In this document: piece after piece, positions 1-6,906 of the stretch
Numbering within the stretch: position 1 is the first letter of the stretch
Layout of the letters: the number at the start of each line of letters is the position of its first letter
Assembly (NCBI GenBank): GCA_020441605.1
Contig: JAGRLX010000307.1
Location: 1 to 19,579, forward strand
From: Alphaproteobacteria bacterium
GTDB taxonomy: Bacteria > Pseudomonadota > Alphaproteobacteria > Rhizobiales > Aestuariivirgaceae
Direction of reading: 5' to 3'
DNA length: 19,579 bases
Program-made: the position numbers and the translations under genes
The notes under the pieces: model-generated
Told to the model about the DNA's origin: nothing
The model's input: only the letters and a program-made list of their open reading frames with translations
The model's database searches: none

Positions 1-1184
1 CGCCGCCTGCCGCCGAGACGCCGGAAGCACCGGCCACGGTTGCCGAGACCCCAGCGATGGAGCCGGAAGCGGTGGTACCCACCTTCGATACGGTTCGTGT
101 TGAAAAGACGGGTGAGGCCGTGATCGCCGGGCAGGCCGCCGCCGGCGCCGAAGTCACCGTGAAATTCGATGGCAAGGTGGTCGGCAGCACCGTCGCCAGC
201 GGTGACGGAAGTTTCGTTGTGGTGCCGGAGCAGCCGCTGCCGTCGGGCAGTGGTGCCCTGACTATTGAGGCAAAGGGAGAGGGCGAAGCGCAACCGACCA
301 AGTCCGAACAGGCCGTGGCGGTGATCGTGCCCCAGGAGGACAAGACCCAGGCCCTGGTGGCGATCGTCAGCCCCGACGAACCGACCAAAATCCTGCAGAA
401 GCCGGAACCGGTCGCCGAACCGGTGACGGAAGCCACGACCCCGACCGCAGAAGAGGCGGCCGCGCCGCAACAGCAAGTGGCGAAGGCCGAGCCTTCAGCC
501 GGCGAGGCCGCAAAGGAAGCCAGTCCCGCCGCCTCCAAGACCTCACGCCTGCGCCAGATCAGCCTCGATTCCATTGACTATGATGCGAGCGGCAATATCG
601 TCTTCGCCGGTGAGGGCGCTGCCGGTACCACCGCGCGCATCTATGTCGACAACGGTTTCCTCGGTGAGGCGACGGTCGGCAATGACAATCGCTGGAGCTT
701 CGCCGGATCGGATGACGTCGTCCCCGGTGTACACACCTTGCGAATTGATGGCGTCGATGCCAACGGCAAGGTGCTGAACCGCATCGAGGTGCCGTTCTTC
801 CGCGAGGAGACGCGCAAGGTGGCGACTGCTCCTTCCGTGGAAAGCGGGGCCAAGTCCGATCTGGGCGTTCCCGTCGAAGGGGCCACGGCAGTCGCGCCTG
901 GCGAATCCGTCAGCGCGGCGGCGAAGGCGGCCCTCTTCTCCGACGGCCGCGTGGTGATCCAGCCGGGCAACAACCTGTGGCGCATATCCAAGGTCATCTA
1001 CGGCGACGGCCTCAAATACACCTTGCTGTTCGAGGCCAACAAGGACCAGATCCGCGATCCCGACCTGATCTATCCGGGCCAGGTGTTCAAGACGCCCGAC
1101 GTACTTTCTCCAGAAAGCATCGATCCGGCACGTCGGGACCCTCTGGTTCCCGGCCAGGCCGATGCCGGTTCCGCCAGCCAATGA
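1..1184 (+). CDS. LysM-domain envelope protein with two Ig-like modules (5' end missing)
   Basis: The reading frame is open to the left edge (first full codon at base 3), so the gene starts outside the window; the ATG at 57 is probably internal. Numbering from that Met, residues about 9-92 and 166-251 look like two related beta-sandwich (bacterial Ig-like) modules: both contain an AGxxAAG turn followed by a D-G/N-x-x-x-G strand pair and a short G/N-D-x-x-x-F turn. Between them is a Pro/Ala/Glu-rich linker. Residues about 296-348 form a LysM domain (NNLWRISKVIYGDG, then a LIYPGQVF end), which in this family binds peptidoglycan. The architecture is typical of exported cell-wall proteins in rhizobia. 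No catalytic domain is visible in the part present. The signal peptide, if any, is outside the window. The ABC exporter gene starts 27 bp downstream, so they may be cotranscribed. Confidence 0.85.
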   Translation, partial: PPAAETPEAPATVAETPAMEPEAVVPTFDTVRVEKTGEAVIAGQAAAGAEVTVKFDGKVVGSTVASGDGSFVVVPEQPLPSGSGALTIEAKGEGEAQPTKSEQAVAVIVPQEDKTQALVAIVSPDEPTKILQKPEPVAEPVTEATTPTAEEAAAPQQQVAKAEPSAGEAAKEASPAASKTSRLRQISLDSIDYDASGNIVFAGEGAAGTTARIYVDNGFLGEATVGNDNRWSFAGSDDVVPGVHTLRIDGVDANGKVLNRIEVPFFREETRKVATAPSVESGAKSDLGVPVEGATAVAPGESVSAAAKAALFSDGRVVIQPGNNLWRISKVIYGDGLKYTLLFEANKDQIRDPDLIYPGQVFKTPDVLSPESIDPARRDPLVPGQADAGSASQ

Positions 1185-1211
1185 TGACCGAAGGTCTTCG
1201 ATTGCGAGGAC

Positions 1212-3170
1212 GTGATCGCGCGTTCGCCACCCAGGTGGCCAGCGGGTGACGTCTTGAGCCGCAGGACACGCGTGGACGCATCCACCCCGCCCAAGCTGGA
1301 CGGCAACCAATGGGCCATCCTCAGGGATATGTTGCCCTATCTCTGGCCAAAGGGGCATGGCGGACTGAAGGCCCGCGTGGTCTTCGCCCTGGTTGCCTTG
1401 GTACTCTCCAAGGTCATCACCGTCGCCACACCCTATGCCTTCAAATGGGCGACCGACGCGCTGACGGCCTCGGGCGATGCGGTGGCCGTGGCGCTGTCGG
1501 TCGCGCTGTTCTCGATCCTCGCCTATGGCGTCGGTCGCATCATGATGGTGGTGCTCGCCCAGTTGCGCGACGCGGTCTTCGCCAAGGTGAGCCAGCGGGC
1601 CGTGCGCCTGCTGGCGGTCAACACCTTCCGCCATCTTCATGCGCTGTCGCTGAAGTTCCATCTCGAACGCCGCACCGGCGGACTGTCGCGCATCATGTCG
1701 CGTGGCATCAGCGGCATCGACACGGTGCTGCGCTTCTCGCTTTTCAATACGTTTCCGACCGTGCTCGAGATCGCCCTCGTGGCCGGTGTTCTCGCCTGGT
1801 CCTTCGGCTGGCTCTATGCAGTGGTGATCGTGGTCACCGTGGTGCTCTATGTAGCCTATACCTACGTCGCCACCGAATGGCGCATCGCCATCCGCCGGGC
1901 GATGAACGAAGCCGACAACGACGCCGGCACCAAGGCAATCGACAGCCTGCTGAATTTCGAGACTGTCAAGTATTTCTGCAACGAAGAACACGAAGCCGCA
2001 CGCTACGGCCGATCCATGGAGAAATACGAAGTCGCCGCTGTCAAGACCTGGGTATCGCTGGCGGTGCTCAACGCTGGCCAGGCGATCATCTTTTCGATTG
2101 GCCTTACGGTCGTCATGGTGATGTCGGCCATGGCGATCCGGGGCGGCCATGGCACAGTCGGCGATTTCGTCATGATCAATGCCCTGATGATCCAGCTCTA
2201 CATGCCGCTGAATTTCATCGGATCGTCCTATCGCGAGATCAAGCAGGGCCTGATCGACGTCGAACAGATGTTCTCGCTGCTGAAGGTCAACGCGGAGATC
2301 CGCGACCGGCCCGGCGCCCCGCCGCTGGCTGTCTCCGATGCCGAGGTCGAATTCGACGATGTGAACTTCGCCTATGATTCCTCGAGGCCGATCCTCCGTG
2401 GACTGTCTTTCCGTATTCCCTCGGGCAAGACGGTCGCCATCGTCGGCCCCTCGGGAGCCGGTAAGTCGACCGTGTCGCGCCTTCTCTACCGCTTCTATGA
2501 CGTGACCGGTGGCCGCATCCTGATTGACGGGCAGGATATTTCGGGCGTCACCCAGACCTCGCTCCGGTCGGTGATCGGCATGGTTCCCCAGGACACGGTG
2601 CTGTTCAATGATACGATCCGCTACAACATCCGCTACGGCCGGCCCGATGCAACCGACGCGGAAGTGGAGGAAGCAGCGAAACTCGCCCAGATCCACGACT
2701 TCGTCATGAGCCTGCCGATGGGCTATGACGCACTTGTCGGGGAACGCGGACTCAAGCTGTCCGGCGGCGAAAAGCAGCGGGTCTCCATCGCCCGCACCAT
2801 CCTCAAGGGTCCGCCGATCCTGATTCTCGATGAAGCGACGTCGGCGCTCGACAGCTTTACCGAGCACCAGATCCAGGAAGCCCTGAAAAAGGTATCGGAA
2901 AACCGCACCACCCTTGTGATCGCCCACCGCCTGTCGACCGTTGTCGATGCCGACGAGATCATCGTGCTTGACAAGGGCAAGGTCGCCGAACGCGGCACCC
3001 ACGGCCAGCTGCTGCGCAAGAAGGGTATCTACGCCGCCATGTGGAACCGCCAGCGCCAGGCCGACGAGGCCCGGACGAGGCTTCGCGAGGCCGAGGAGGC
3101 CGCACTCGCTCGCCCGGAACCGGACGGTACAACCGTTGCCGTCGATTTGGCAACTTCTCACACACCTTGA
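1212..3170 (+). CDS. Atm1-type ABC exporter (fused permease and ATPase half-transporter)
   Basis: A 652-residue half-transporter with an N-terminal six-helix ABC exporter membrane domain (about residues 50-350) and a C-terminal nucleotide-binding domain. Visible motifs: Walker A GPSGAGKST (412-420), signature LSGGEKQR (S517), Walker B ILILDEAT (E541) and switch His572 in IAHRLST. The stretch NFETVKYFCNEEHEAARY is characteristic of the Atm1/HMT1 subfamily, which exports glutathione conjugates or a sulfur compound linked to Fe-S biogenesis and heavy-metal tolerance. It acts in the inner membrane as a homodimer. The start is uncertain: GTG 1212 has a GAGGA too close to it, while TTG 1254 lies in frame downstream with no better ribosome site; ATG 1329 would remove the leading cytosolic residues. 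The C-terminal tail after residue 610 is charged and probably helical. Subfamily call is confident; the exported substrate cannot be read from sequence. Confidence 0.93.
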   Translation: MIARSPPRWPAGDVLSRRTRVDASTPPKLDGNQWAILRDMLPYLWPKGHGGLKARVVFALVALVLSKVITVATPYAFKWATDALTASGDAVAVALSVALFSILAYGVGRIMMVVLAQLRDAVFAKVSQRAVRLLAVNTFRHLHALSLKFHLERRTGGLSRIMSRGISGIDTVLRFSLFNTFPTVLEIALVAGVLAWSFGWLYAVVIVVTVVLYVAYTYVATEWRIAIRRAMNEADNDAGTKAIDSLLNFETVKYFCNEEHEAARYGRSMEKYEVAAVKTWVSLAVLNAGQAIIFSIGLTVVMVMSAMAIRGGHGTVGDFVMINALMIQLYMPLNFIGSSYREIKQGLIDVEQMFSLLKVNAEIRDRPGAPPLAVSDAEVEFDDVNFAYDSSRPILRGLSFRIPSGKTVAIVGPSGAGKSTVSRLLYRFYDVTGGRILIDGQDISGVTQTSLRSVIGMVPQDTVLFNDTIRYNIRYGRPDATDAEVEEAAKLAQIHDFVMSLPMGYDALVGERGLKLSGGEKQRVSIARTILKGPPILILDEATSALDSFTEHQIQEALKKVSENRTTLVIAHRLSTVVDADEIIVLDKGKVAERGTHGQLLRKKGIYAAMWNRQRQADEARTRLREAEEAALARPEPDGTTVAVDLATSHTP

Positions 3171-3176
3171 TCATCC

Positions 3177-3194
3177 ACAGGCTGTTAAGCCTGT
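3177..3194 (+). terminator. Hairpin after the ABC exporter gene
   Basis: Perfect 7-bp stem ACAGGCT / AGCCTGT with loop GTTA, beginning 6 bases after the exporter stop codon. The T run behind it is weak (CGTTTG), so termination is plausible but not certain. Confidence 0.45.
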
Positions 3195-3391
3195 CGTTTG
3201 AATTCAAATCTCAATCACTGAAAATTCGATGCAAATACGAAGCTGATTCCACTTCGTTTACATCTCTACCCCATGTTCAGGTCATGACACGGCGGCAAAC
3301 CGTGACACCCGGAAAGGACCGACAGTGGACGAACCGGACAGGGACAATCGCGGATCGGAGGTGGAAAGCCGGTTCGCACAGCCAAAAGATT
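3195..3391 (+). promoter_or_regulatory. AT-richer leader upstream of the YbjQ-family gene
   Basis: This noncoding stretch is clearly richer in A/T than its surroundings. It holds a perfect 12-bp palindrome TTTGAATTCAAA (3197-3208) and a 6-bp inverted repeat ACGAAG / CTTCGT with a 9-base spacer (3237-3257). The change in composition and the symmetrical elements fit a promoter with operator sites for the gene at 3404, but no convincing -35/-10 pair can be assigned. A coding frame that runs through it from the exporter gene is a shadow. Confidence 0.35.
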
Positions 3392-3403
3392 GGGGAGAGT
3401 CAA

Positions 3404-3835
3404 ATGATTGTGACGACAATGGACGGCGTTGCCGGCCGCATGACGCAGGAGACACTCGGCGTGGTGCGCGGGTCCAGCATGTGGACCCGCCGCATCATCA
3501 AGAGCAGCTTCGGTGGCATCCGCAACTTCCGTGAAACCGGCTCGGCCGACCTCGACGCCGGCCTGAACCAGGCCAAGGAAGATGCCAACCGCACCATGCT
3601 CGAGCAAGCAGTCACCTTGGGTGCGGACGCCATCATCGGTGTGCGGATTGATGTGACGGAGATGAGCAATGGCGTCTTCTGCGTTAGCGCCACGGGCACC
3701 GCCGTGAAGACTGTGATGTTGCCGGCATCGGTACCGGCCTATCCGGTCACCGCCGCAGCCGACGACAACATGGACTTCGACTGGAGCTTCCTTGCGGCGC
3801 GTCCGTCCTTCGCGGGCTCGGCGCTCCGCCATTGA
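3404..3835 (+). CDS. YbjQ-family (UPF0145) putative heavy-metal-binding protein
   Basis: A 143-residue cytosolic protein. The core (about residues 1-107) matches the YbjQ/UPF0145 pattern: a leading T-x-x-G sequence, GVVRGSSMWTRRI, an alpha helix rich in A/E/Q (LNQAKEDANRTMLEQA), then LGADAIIGVRIDVTEM and the final strand FCVSATGTAVKT. The family forms ring-like oligomers and is annotated as metal-binding by structure only; its function is not established. The last 30 or so residues are an extra, less conserved tail. Start ATG 3404 is preceded by an excellent GGGGAGAG (3392-3399), which rules out the longer frame from 3041. Lying next to an Atm1-type exporter, a shared metal or sulfur stress role is conceivable but only inferred. 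Confidence 0.88.
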   Translation: MIVTTMDGVAGRMTQETLGVVRGSSMWTRRIIKSSFGGIRNFRETGSADLDAGLNQAKEDANRTMLEQAVTLGADAIIGVRIDVTEMSNGVFCVSATGTAVKTVMLPASVPAYPVTAAADDNMDFDWSFLAARPSFAGSALRH

Positions 3836-3856
3836 TTGCAGCACGATGAGGCTAAC

Positions 3857-3891
3857 CGGGCGGGCGAGGACGGGCTTCCTCCGCCTGCCCG
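3857..3891 (+). terminator. Hairpin after the YbjQ-family gene
   Basis: A 14-bp stem (CGGGC ... GCCCG outer, GAGGA / TCCTC inner) with one bulged C and one G-T pair, loop of six bases, 21 bases after the stop codon. No strong T run follows, so intrinsic termination is only probable. Confidence 0.45.
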
Positions 3892-3925
3892 AAACGTCTT
3901 GCAAAATCGTCCCCACGCGCTACAT

Positions 3926-3964
3926 CACGCCCGGTCCGGCCATGTTCGGGCCGGAGCCTGCGTG
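3926..3964 (+). other. Stem-loop in the leader before psd
   Basis: Inverted repeat TCCGGCC / GGCCGGA around a 7-base loop ATGTTCG, with an outer CACGC / GCGTG stem separated by a 4x4 internal loop. It lies about 80 bases before the psd start, in the 209-base gap 3836-4044 that otherwise shows no gene. It could be a leader structure or an intergenic repeat copy; function unknown. Confidence 0.35.
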
Positions 3965-4044
3965 CGAACGCCGCCGCGGAACGGCCATGTGGCCGGACGG
4001 TTAGCCGGTTTCTACTTGCCCCGATCACGTGCTAGAGGATCGCC

Positions 4045-4749
4045 ATGTCCATCGCCAACAGCATTTCCCAGGCTCTGGTTCCGATCCACCGCGAAGGCTA
4101 TCGATTCATCGCGATCTTCGCGGCGGTGACTCTGGTTCTCTATTGGCTCGGTCTCACGCCCCTGTTTTGGCTTGGCGTGGTGCTGACCCTGTGGTGTGCC
4201 TATTTCTTCCGTGATCCGGAGCGGGTGACTCCGCTGCGCGATGGGCTGGTGATCTCGCCGGCCGATGGCCGCGTCAGCGCCATCGAGGAGGTCGTGCCGC
4301 CGCCGGAACTCGACCTGCCCAAGGAACCTGTCACGCGAATTTCGGTGTTCATGAATGTCTTCGACGTTCACGTGAACCGCTCGCCACTCGACGGCGCGAT
4401 CCGCCGCATCGCCTATGTTCCCGGCGCCTTCATCAATGCCGAACTCGACAAAGCCAGCGAAGACAACGAGCGCCAGGCCTTGACCATTGAGCGCGATGAC
4501 GGCCGGCGCATCGGCGTGGTGCAGATTGCCGGATTGATTGCCCGCCGGATCGTCAAGTTCGTCAACGAGGGTGAGCGGCTCATGGCCGGCCAGCGCTTCG
4601 GCCTCATCCGCTTCGGCAGCCGGGTTGACGTCTATCTGCCAAAGGACGGCAAAGCCTTGGTCTGCGTTGGACAGAGGGCTGTGGCCGGCGAAACGGTGCT
4701 CGCCGACCTCACCTCGGCGGAAACTGAACGAAGCGGCCGCAAGGCATGA
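4045..4749 (+). CDS. psd: Phosphatidylserine decarboxylase proenzyme (short PSD-A type)
   Basis: Decarboxylates phosphatidylserine to phosphatidylethanolamine at the inner membrane, the second step after PssA. The 234-residue length fits the short alphaproteobacterial/Bacillus-like form. Residues about 15-55 are hydrophobic membrane-associated segments; the catalytic part carries [12 protein letters not shown], the [13 protein letters not shown] motif typical of the family, and the self-cleavage site in [11 protein letters not shown]. Cleavage between Gly191 and Ser192 would turn Ser192 into the pyruvoyl cofactor of a short alpha chain of 43 residues. Start ATG 4045 has AGAGGA (4034-4039) at good spacing. 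The stop codon overlaps the pssA start as ATGA, so the two PE enzymes are translationally coupled. Confidence 0.96.
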   Translation: MSIANSISQALVPIHREGYRFIAIFAAVTLVLYWLGLTPLFWLGVVLTLWCAYFFRDPERVTPLRDGLVISPADGRVSAIEEVVPPPELDLPKEPVTRISVFMNVFDVHVNRSPLDGAIRRIAYVPGAFINAELDKASEDNERQALTIERDDGRRIGVVQIAGLIARRIVKFVNEGERLMAGQRFGLIRFGSRVDVYLPKDGKALVCVGQRAVAGETVLADLTSAETERSGRKA

Positions 4750-5582
4750 GCGACCAGCCTGGCGACGAGGACACGCTGGAGAAGGTGACCGCGGCCAGCC
4801 ACAAGAGCCCGGCCCGGTTCGGCAAGGTGCCGGTACGCTATCTCCTGCCCAATCTCATAACGCTTCTCGCCCTGTGCAGCGGTATCACCGCCATAAGGCT
4901 GGGAATCGAGGGTCGCTACGAGGTGGCGGTCGCCGCGATCATCGTGGCCGTGGTGCTCGACGCGGTGGATGGCCGTCTTGCGAGGCTCCTGAAGGGAACG
5001 TCGCGCTTCGGCGCCGAACTCGACAGCCTTGCCGACTTTGTCAATTTCGGCGTGGCGCCGGCCATGCTGATCTATCTCTGGTCACTCAATGCGCTGCGCA
5101 CCGCCGGCTGGGTGATTGCGCTGATACTGGCGATCTGCTGCGCGCTCCGGCTGGCGCGCTTCAATGTGGCCCTCGACGATCCTCACAAGCCGGCCTGGCA
5201 TGCGGGCTTCTTTACCGGAGCGCCGGCGCCCGCCGGAGCAGGGCTGGCATTGCTGCCCATGTACATCGGCTTCCTCGGCCTGATCCAGGACGGGCACGAT
5301 TATGCCATCGTCGTCGCGCCCTATACGATCATCATCGCCATGCTGATGGTCAGCCGCATTCCGACCTATTCCGGAAAGAATCTCGGCAGCTGGATCCCGC
5401 GCGAATTGGTGCTTCCGATTCTTGGCCTCGGCGCCTTCGCGGCGATCATGCTGATCGCCTATCCGTGGCAATTCCTGACCGTAATGGCCGTGACCTACCT
5501 GGTGATGATCCCCTTCGGGATACGTTCCTACCGGCGCCACAAGGCCGCCGACCTCAAAGCTGTCAGCGCACCGGCCGCTTGA
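4746..5582 (+). CDS. pssA: CDP-diacylglycerol--serine O-phosphatidyltransferase
   Basis: Makes phosphatidylserine from CDP-diacylglycerol and L-serine; product feeds Psd. The 278-residue integral membrane protein has the full CDP-alcohol phosphatidyltransferase signature: D72, D75-G76, A79-R80, G89, D93 and D97, i.e. DG-x2-AR-x8-G-x3-D-x3-D. About eight hydrophobic segments follow one another, with the motif between the first ones. The N-terminus has a polar extension of about 30 residues. It is the membrane (type II) enzyme rather than the peripheral E. coli type. It overlaps psd by four bases with only a weak AAGG directly before the ATG, which fits re-initiation by ribosomes finishing psd. 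Only seven bases separate its stop from the stop of the convergent gene, and I see no terminator between them. Confidence 0.95.
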   Translation: MSDQPGDEDTLEKVTAASHKSPARFGKVPVRYLLPNLITLLALCSGITAIRLGIEGRYEVAVAAIIVAVVLDAVDGRLARLLKGTSRFGAELDSLADFVNFGVAPAMLIYLWSLNALRTAGWVIALILAICCALRLARFNVALDDPHKPAWHAGFFTGAPAPAGAGLALLPMYIGFLGLIQDGHDYAIVVAPYTIIIAMLMVSRIPTYSGKNLGSWIPRELVLPILGLGAFAAIMLIAYPWQFLTVMAVTYLVMIPFGIRSYRRHKAADLKAVSAPAA

Positions 5583-5589
5583 ACGGATT

Positions 5590-6810
5590 TCAGTCCAGGA
5601 CCCTTGCGAGATCGGCGCAGAGATCATCTGCGCTCTCGATGCCGACCGACAACCGGAAGACGCCATCGCCCGCATAGTCGCGGTAGCGCCGCAGGGCTTC
5701 GGCATCATGGCTGAAGGTGGATTTTTGAATGTCATCGGTGCCGATCCAGTAGATCAGGCTGCGGTGGTGGCCGAGCGATACGGCATAGTGGATGATGTCG
5801 AGCTTCTCGACCATGCGAGCTGCGATCTCGCGCCCCGGCCGTCGCGTCTGGAAGGTCATCATGCCAGAAAAATTCCGCATCTGCCGCCTGGCAATCTCAT
5901 GCTGCGGATGAGACGCAAGGCCTGGATAGAAGACGCGGGTGACAGCGGGGTGCGTTTCGAGGAACGATGCCACCCGCAGCGCCGCCTCCTGATGGGCCCG
6001 CATGCGGATCGGCAGGGTGCCCGCGCCGCGCAGGATGAGCCAGGCGTTGAATGGCGAGATGACGCCGCCGAAGTGCACGGTCGACTCGAGATTGAGCGCC
6101 GCAAGATCGTTCTTGCGTCCGATGACGGCGCCGCCCATGGCGTCGCCGTGGCCGCCGATGTATTTGGTCAGCGAATGGACGACGAAATCCGCCCCGAGTG
6201 CCAGTGGCTGGGTGGCGATGGGCGTGGCATAGGTCGAATCGACCGCAACATCGCGCACCCCACGGCCGTGTGCCAGGGCTGCCAGGGCGGCAATATCGCA
6301 GATCTTCATGGTGGGATTTGCCGGTGTCTCGAGCCACAGCATTCGGGTATTCGGGCGGATGGCGGCCGCGATCTCGTCCAGGCATGTCAAATCGACGTAG
6401 GACGTTTCAATGCCGAAGCGGGGCAGGGTATCGCGCGCCAGTTCGGCGATGCCGACATAGTTCGCGTCCGGAAGGATGACGTGGTCGCCGGCGCTCAGCC
6501 GGCCACAGATCAGGGCATGGGCCGCGGCGACGCCCGAAGCGAAGGCCAGGGCAGATTCACCCCCTTCCAGGGCCGCCAGCTTCACTTCGAGCTGCCTGAC
6601 CGTTGGACTGGACACCCGCCCGTAGACGAAGCCCTCGTAATCCTGCTCGTCGCGTGCCGAGAAACCGGTCAGGCTGTCCGGTGCAAACGTCACGGACATG
6701 ACCAGATTGGGTGACGAGGCCCGGGTTGCCGGATCGACATGCTCACCGGCATGCACCGCCAGCGTCTCGGTGCGCCAGCCGTCGTTCTTGCCTGTCTGGC
6801 TCATGGCCAT
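5590..6810 (-). CDS. metC: Cystathionine beta-lyase-like PLP enzyme
   Basis: A Cys/Met-metabolism PLP enzyme (fold type I, cystathionine gamma-synthase superfamily). About 405 residues, the usual length. The PLP lysine is K216 (counted from 6810) in HSLTKYIGGHGD; upstream are FASGVAAAHAL and the WLETPANPTMKICD block that holds the cofactor aspartate neighbourhood; the end carries FRLSVGIESADDLCADL. It most probably splits cystathionine to homocysteine, pyruvate and ammonia in methionine synthesis; related gamma-synthases and sulfhydrylases cannot be fully excluded. Two start codons are possible: ATG at 6810 touches the ribosome site AGGGAG (6812-6817), while ATG at 6804 (protein begins MSQTGKNDG) lies 7 bases from it and is the better choice. 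The gene is convergent with pssA and divergent from the RND transporter gene. Confidence 0.9.
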   Translation of the reverse strand: MAMSQTGKNDGWRTETLAVHAGEHVDPATRASSPNLVMSVTFAPDSLTGFSARDEQDYEGFVYGRVSSPTVRQLEVKLAALEGGESALAFASGVAAAHALICGRLSAGDHVILPDANYVGIAELARDTLPRFGIETSYVDLTCLDEIAAAIRPNTRMLWLETPANPTMKICDIAALAALAHGRGVRDVAVDSTYATPIATQPLALGADFVVHSLTKYIGGHGDAMGGAVIGRKNDLAALNLESTVHFGGVISPFNAWLILRGAGTLPIRMRAHQEAALRVASFLETHPAVTRVFYPGLASHPQHEIARRQMRNFSGMMTFQTRRPGREIAARMVEKLDIIHYAVSLGHHRSLIYWIGTDDIQKSTFSHDAEALRRYRDYAGDGVFRLSVGIESADDLCADLARVLD

Positions 6811-6906
6811 TCTCCCTGCTTAACATCGCTTCTTAACCACCTATGATGCTAATGGACGAGCGAATCTGCAAGCCGAGCAGATACATGGCCGGAGAACTGA
6901 CAACAC
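6811..6906. promoter_or_regulatory. Divergent intergenic region between metC-like and RND transporter genes
   Basis: A 96-base gap must hold promoters for both flanking, divergent genes. It contains the minus-strand ribosome site AGGGAG (6812-6817) and the plus-strand site GGAGAA (6891-6896). On the minus strand TTGCAG is followed after 17 bases by CATCAT, a weak promoter-like pair. No clear operator or riboswitch (for example a SAM element) is visible. Confidence 0.4.

Noticed and set aside
543..3161. An 872-codon open frame on the minus strand opposite the LysM and exporter genes
   Set aside because: The opposite strand carries unmistakable LysM and ABC exporter proteins; the minus-strand translation is rich in His, Arg, Asp and Gln with no domain pattern, as expected for a codon-bias shadow in GC-rich DNA.
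3252..3276. CTTCGTT and CCCCATGT resembling a heat-shock sigma factor promoter
   Set aside because: The -10-like part matches the E. coli consensus, but the -35 part and the 10-base spacing are poor, and the alphaproteobacterial consensus differs; not enough to call.
5707..6714. A 335-codon plus-strand frame inside the metC-like gene
   Set aside because: The minus strand encodes a complete PLP enzyme; the plus-strand translation has no motifs and no ribosome site.
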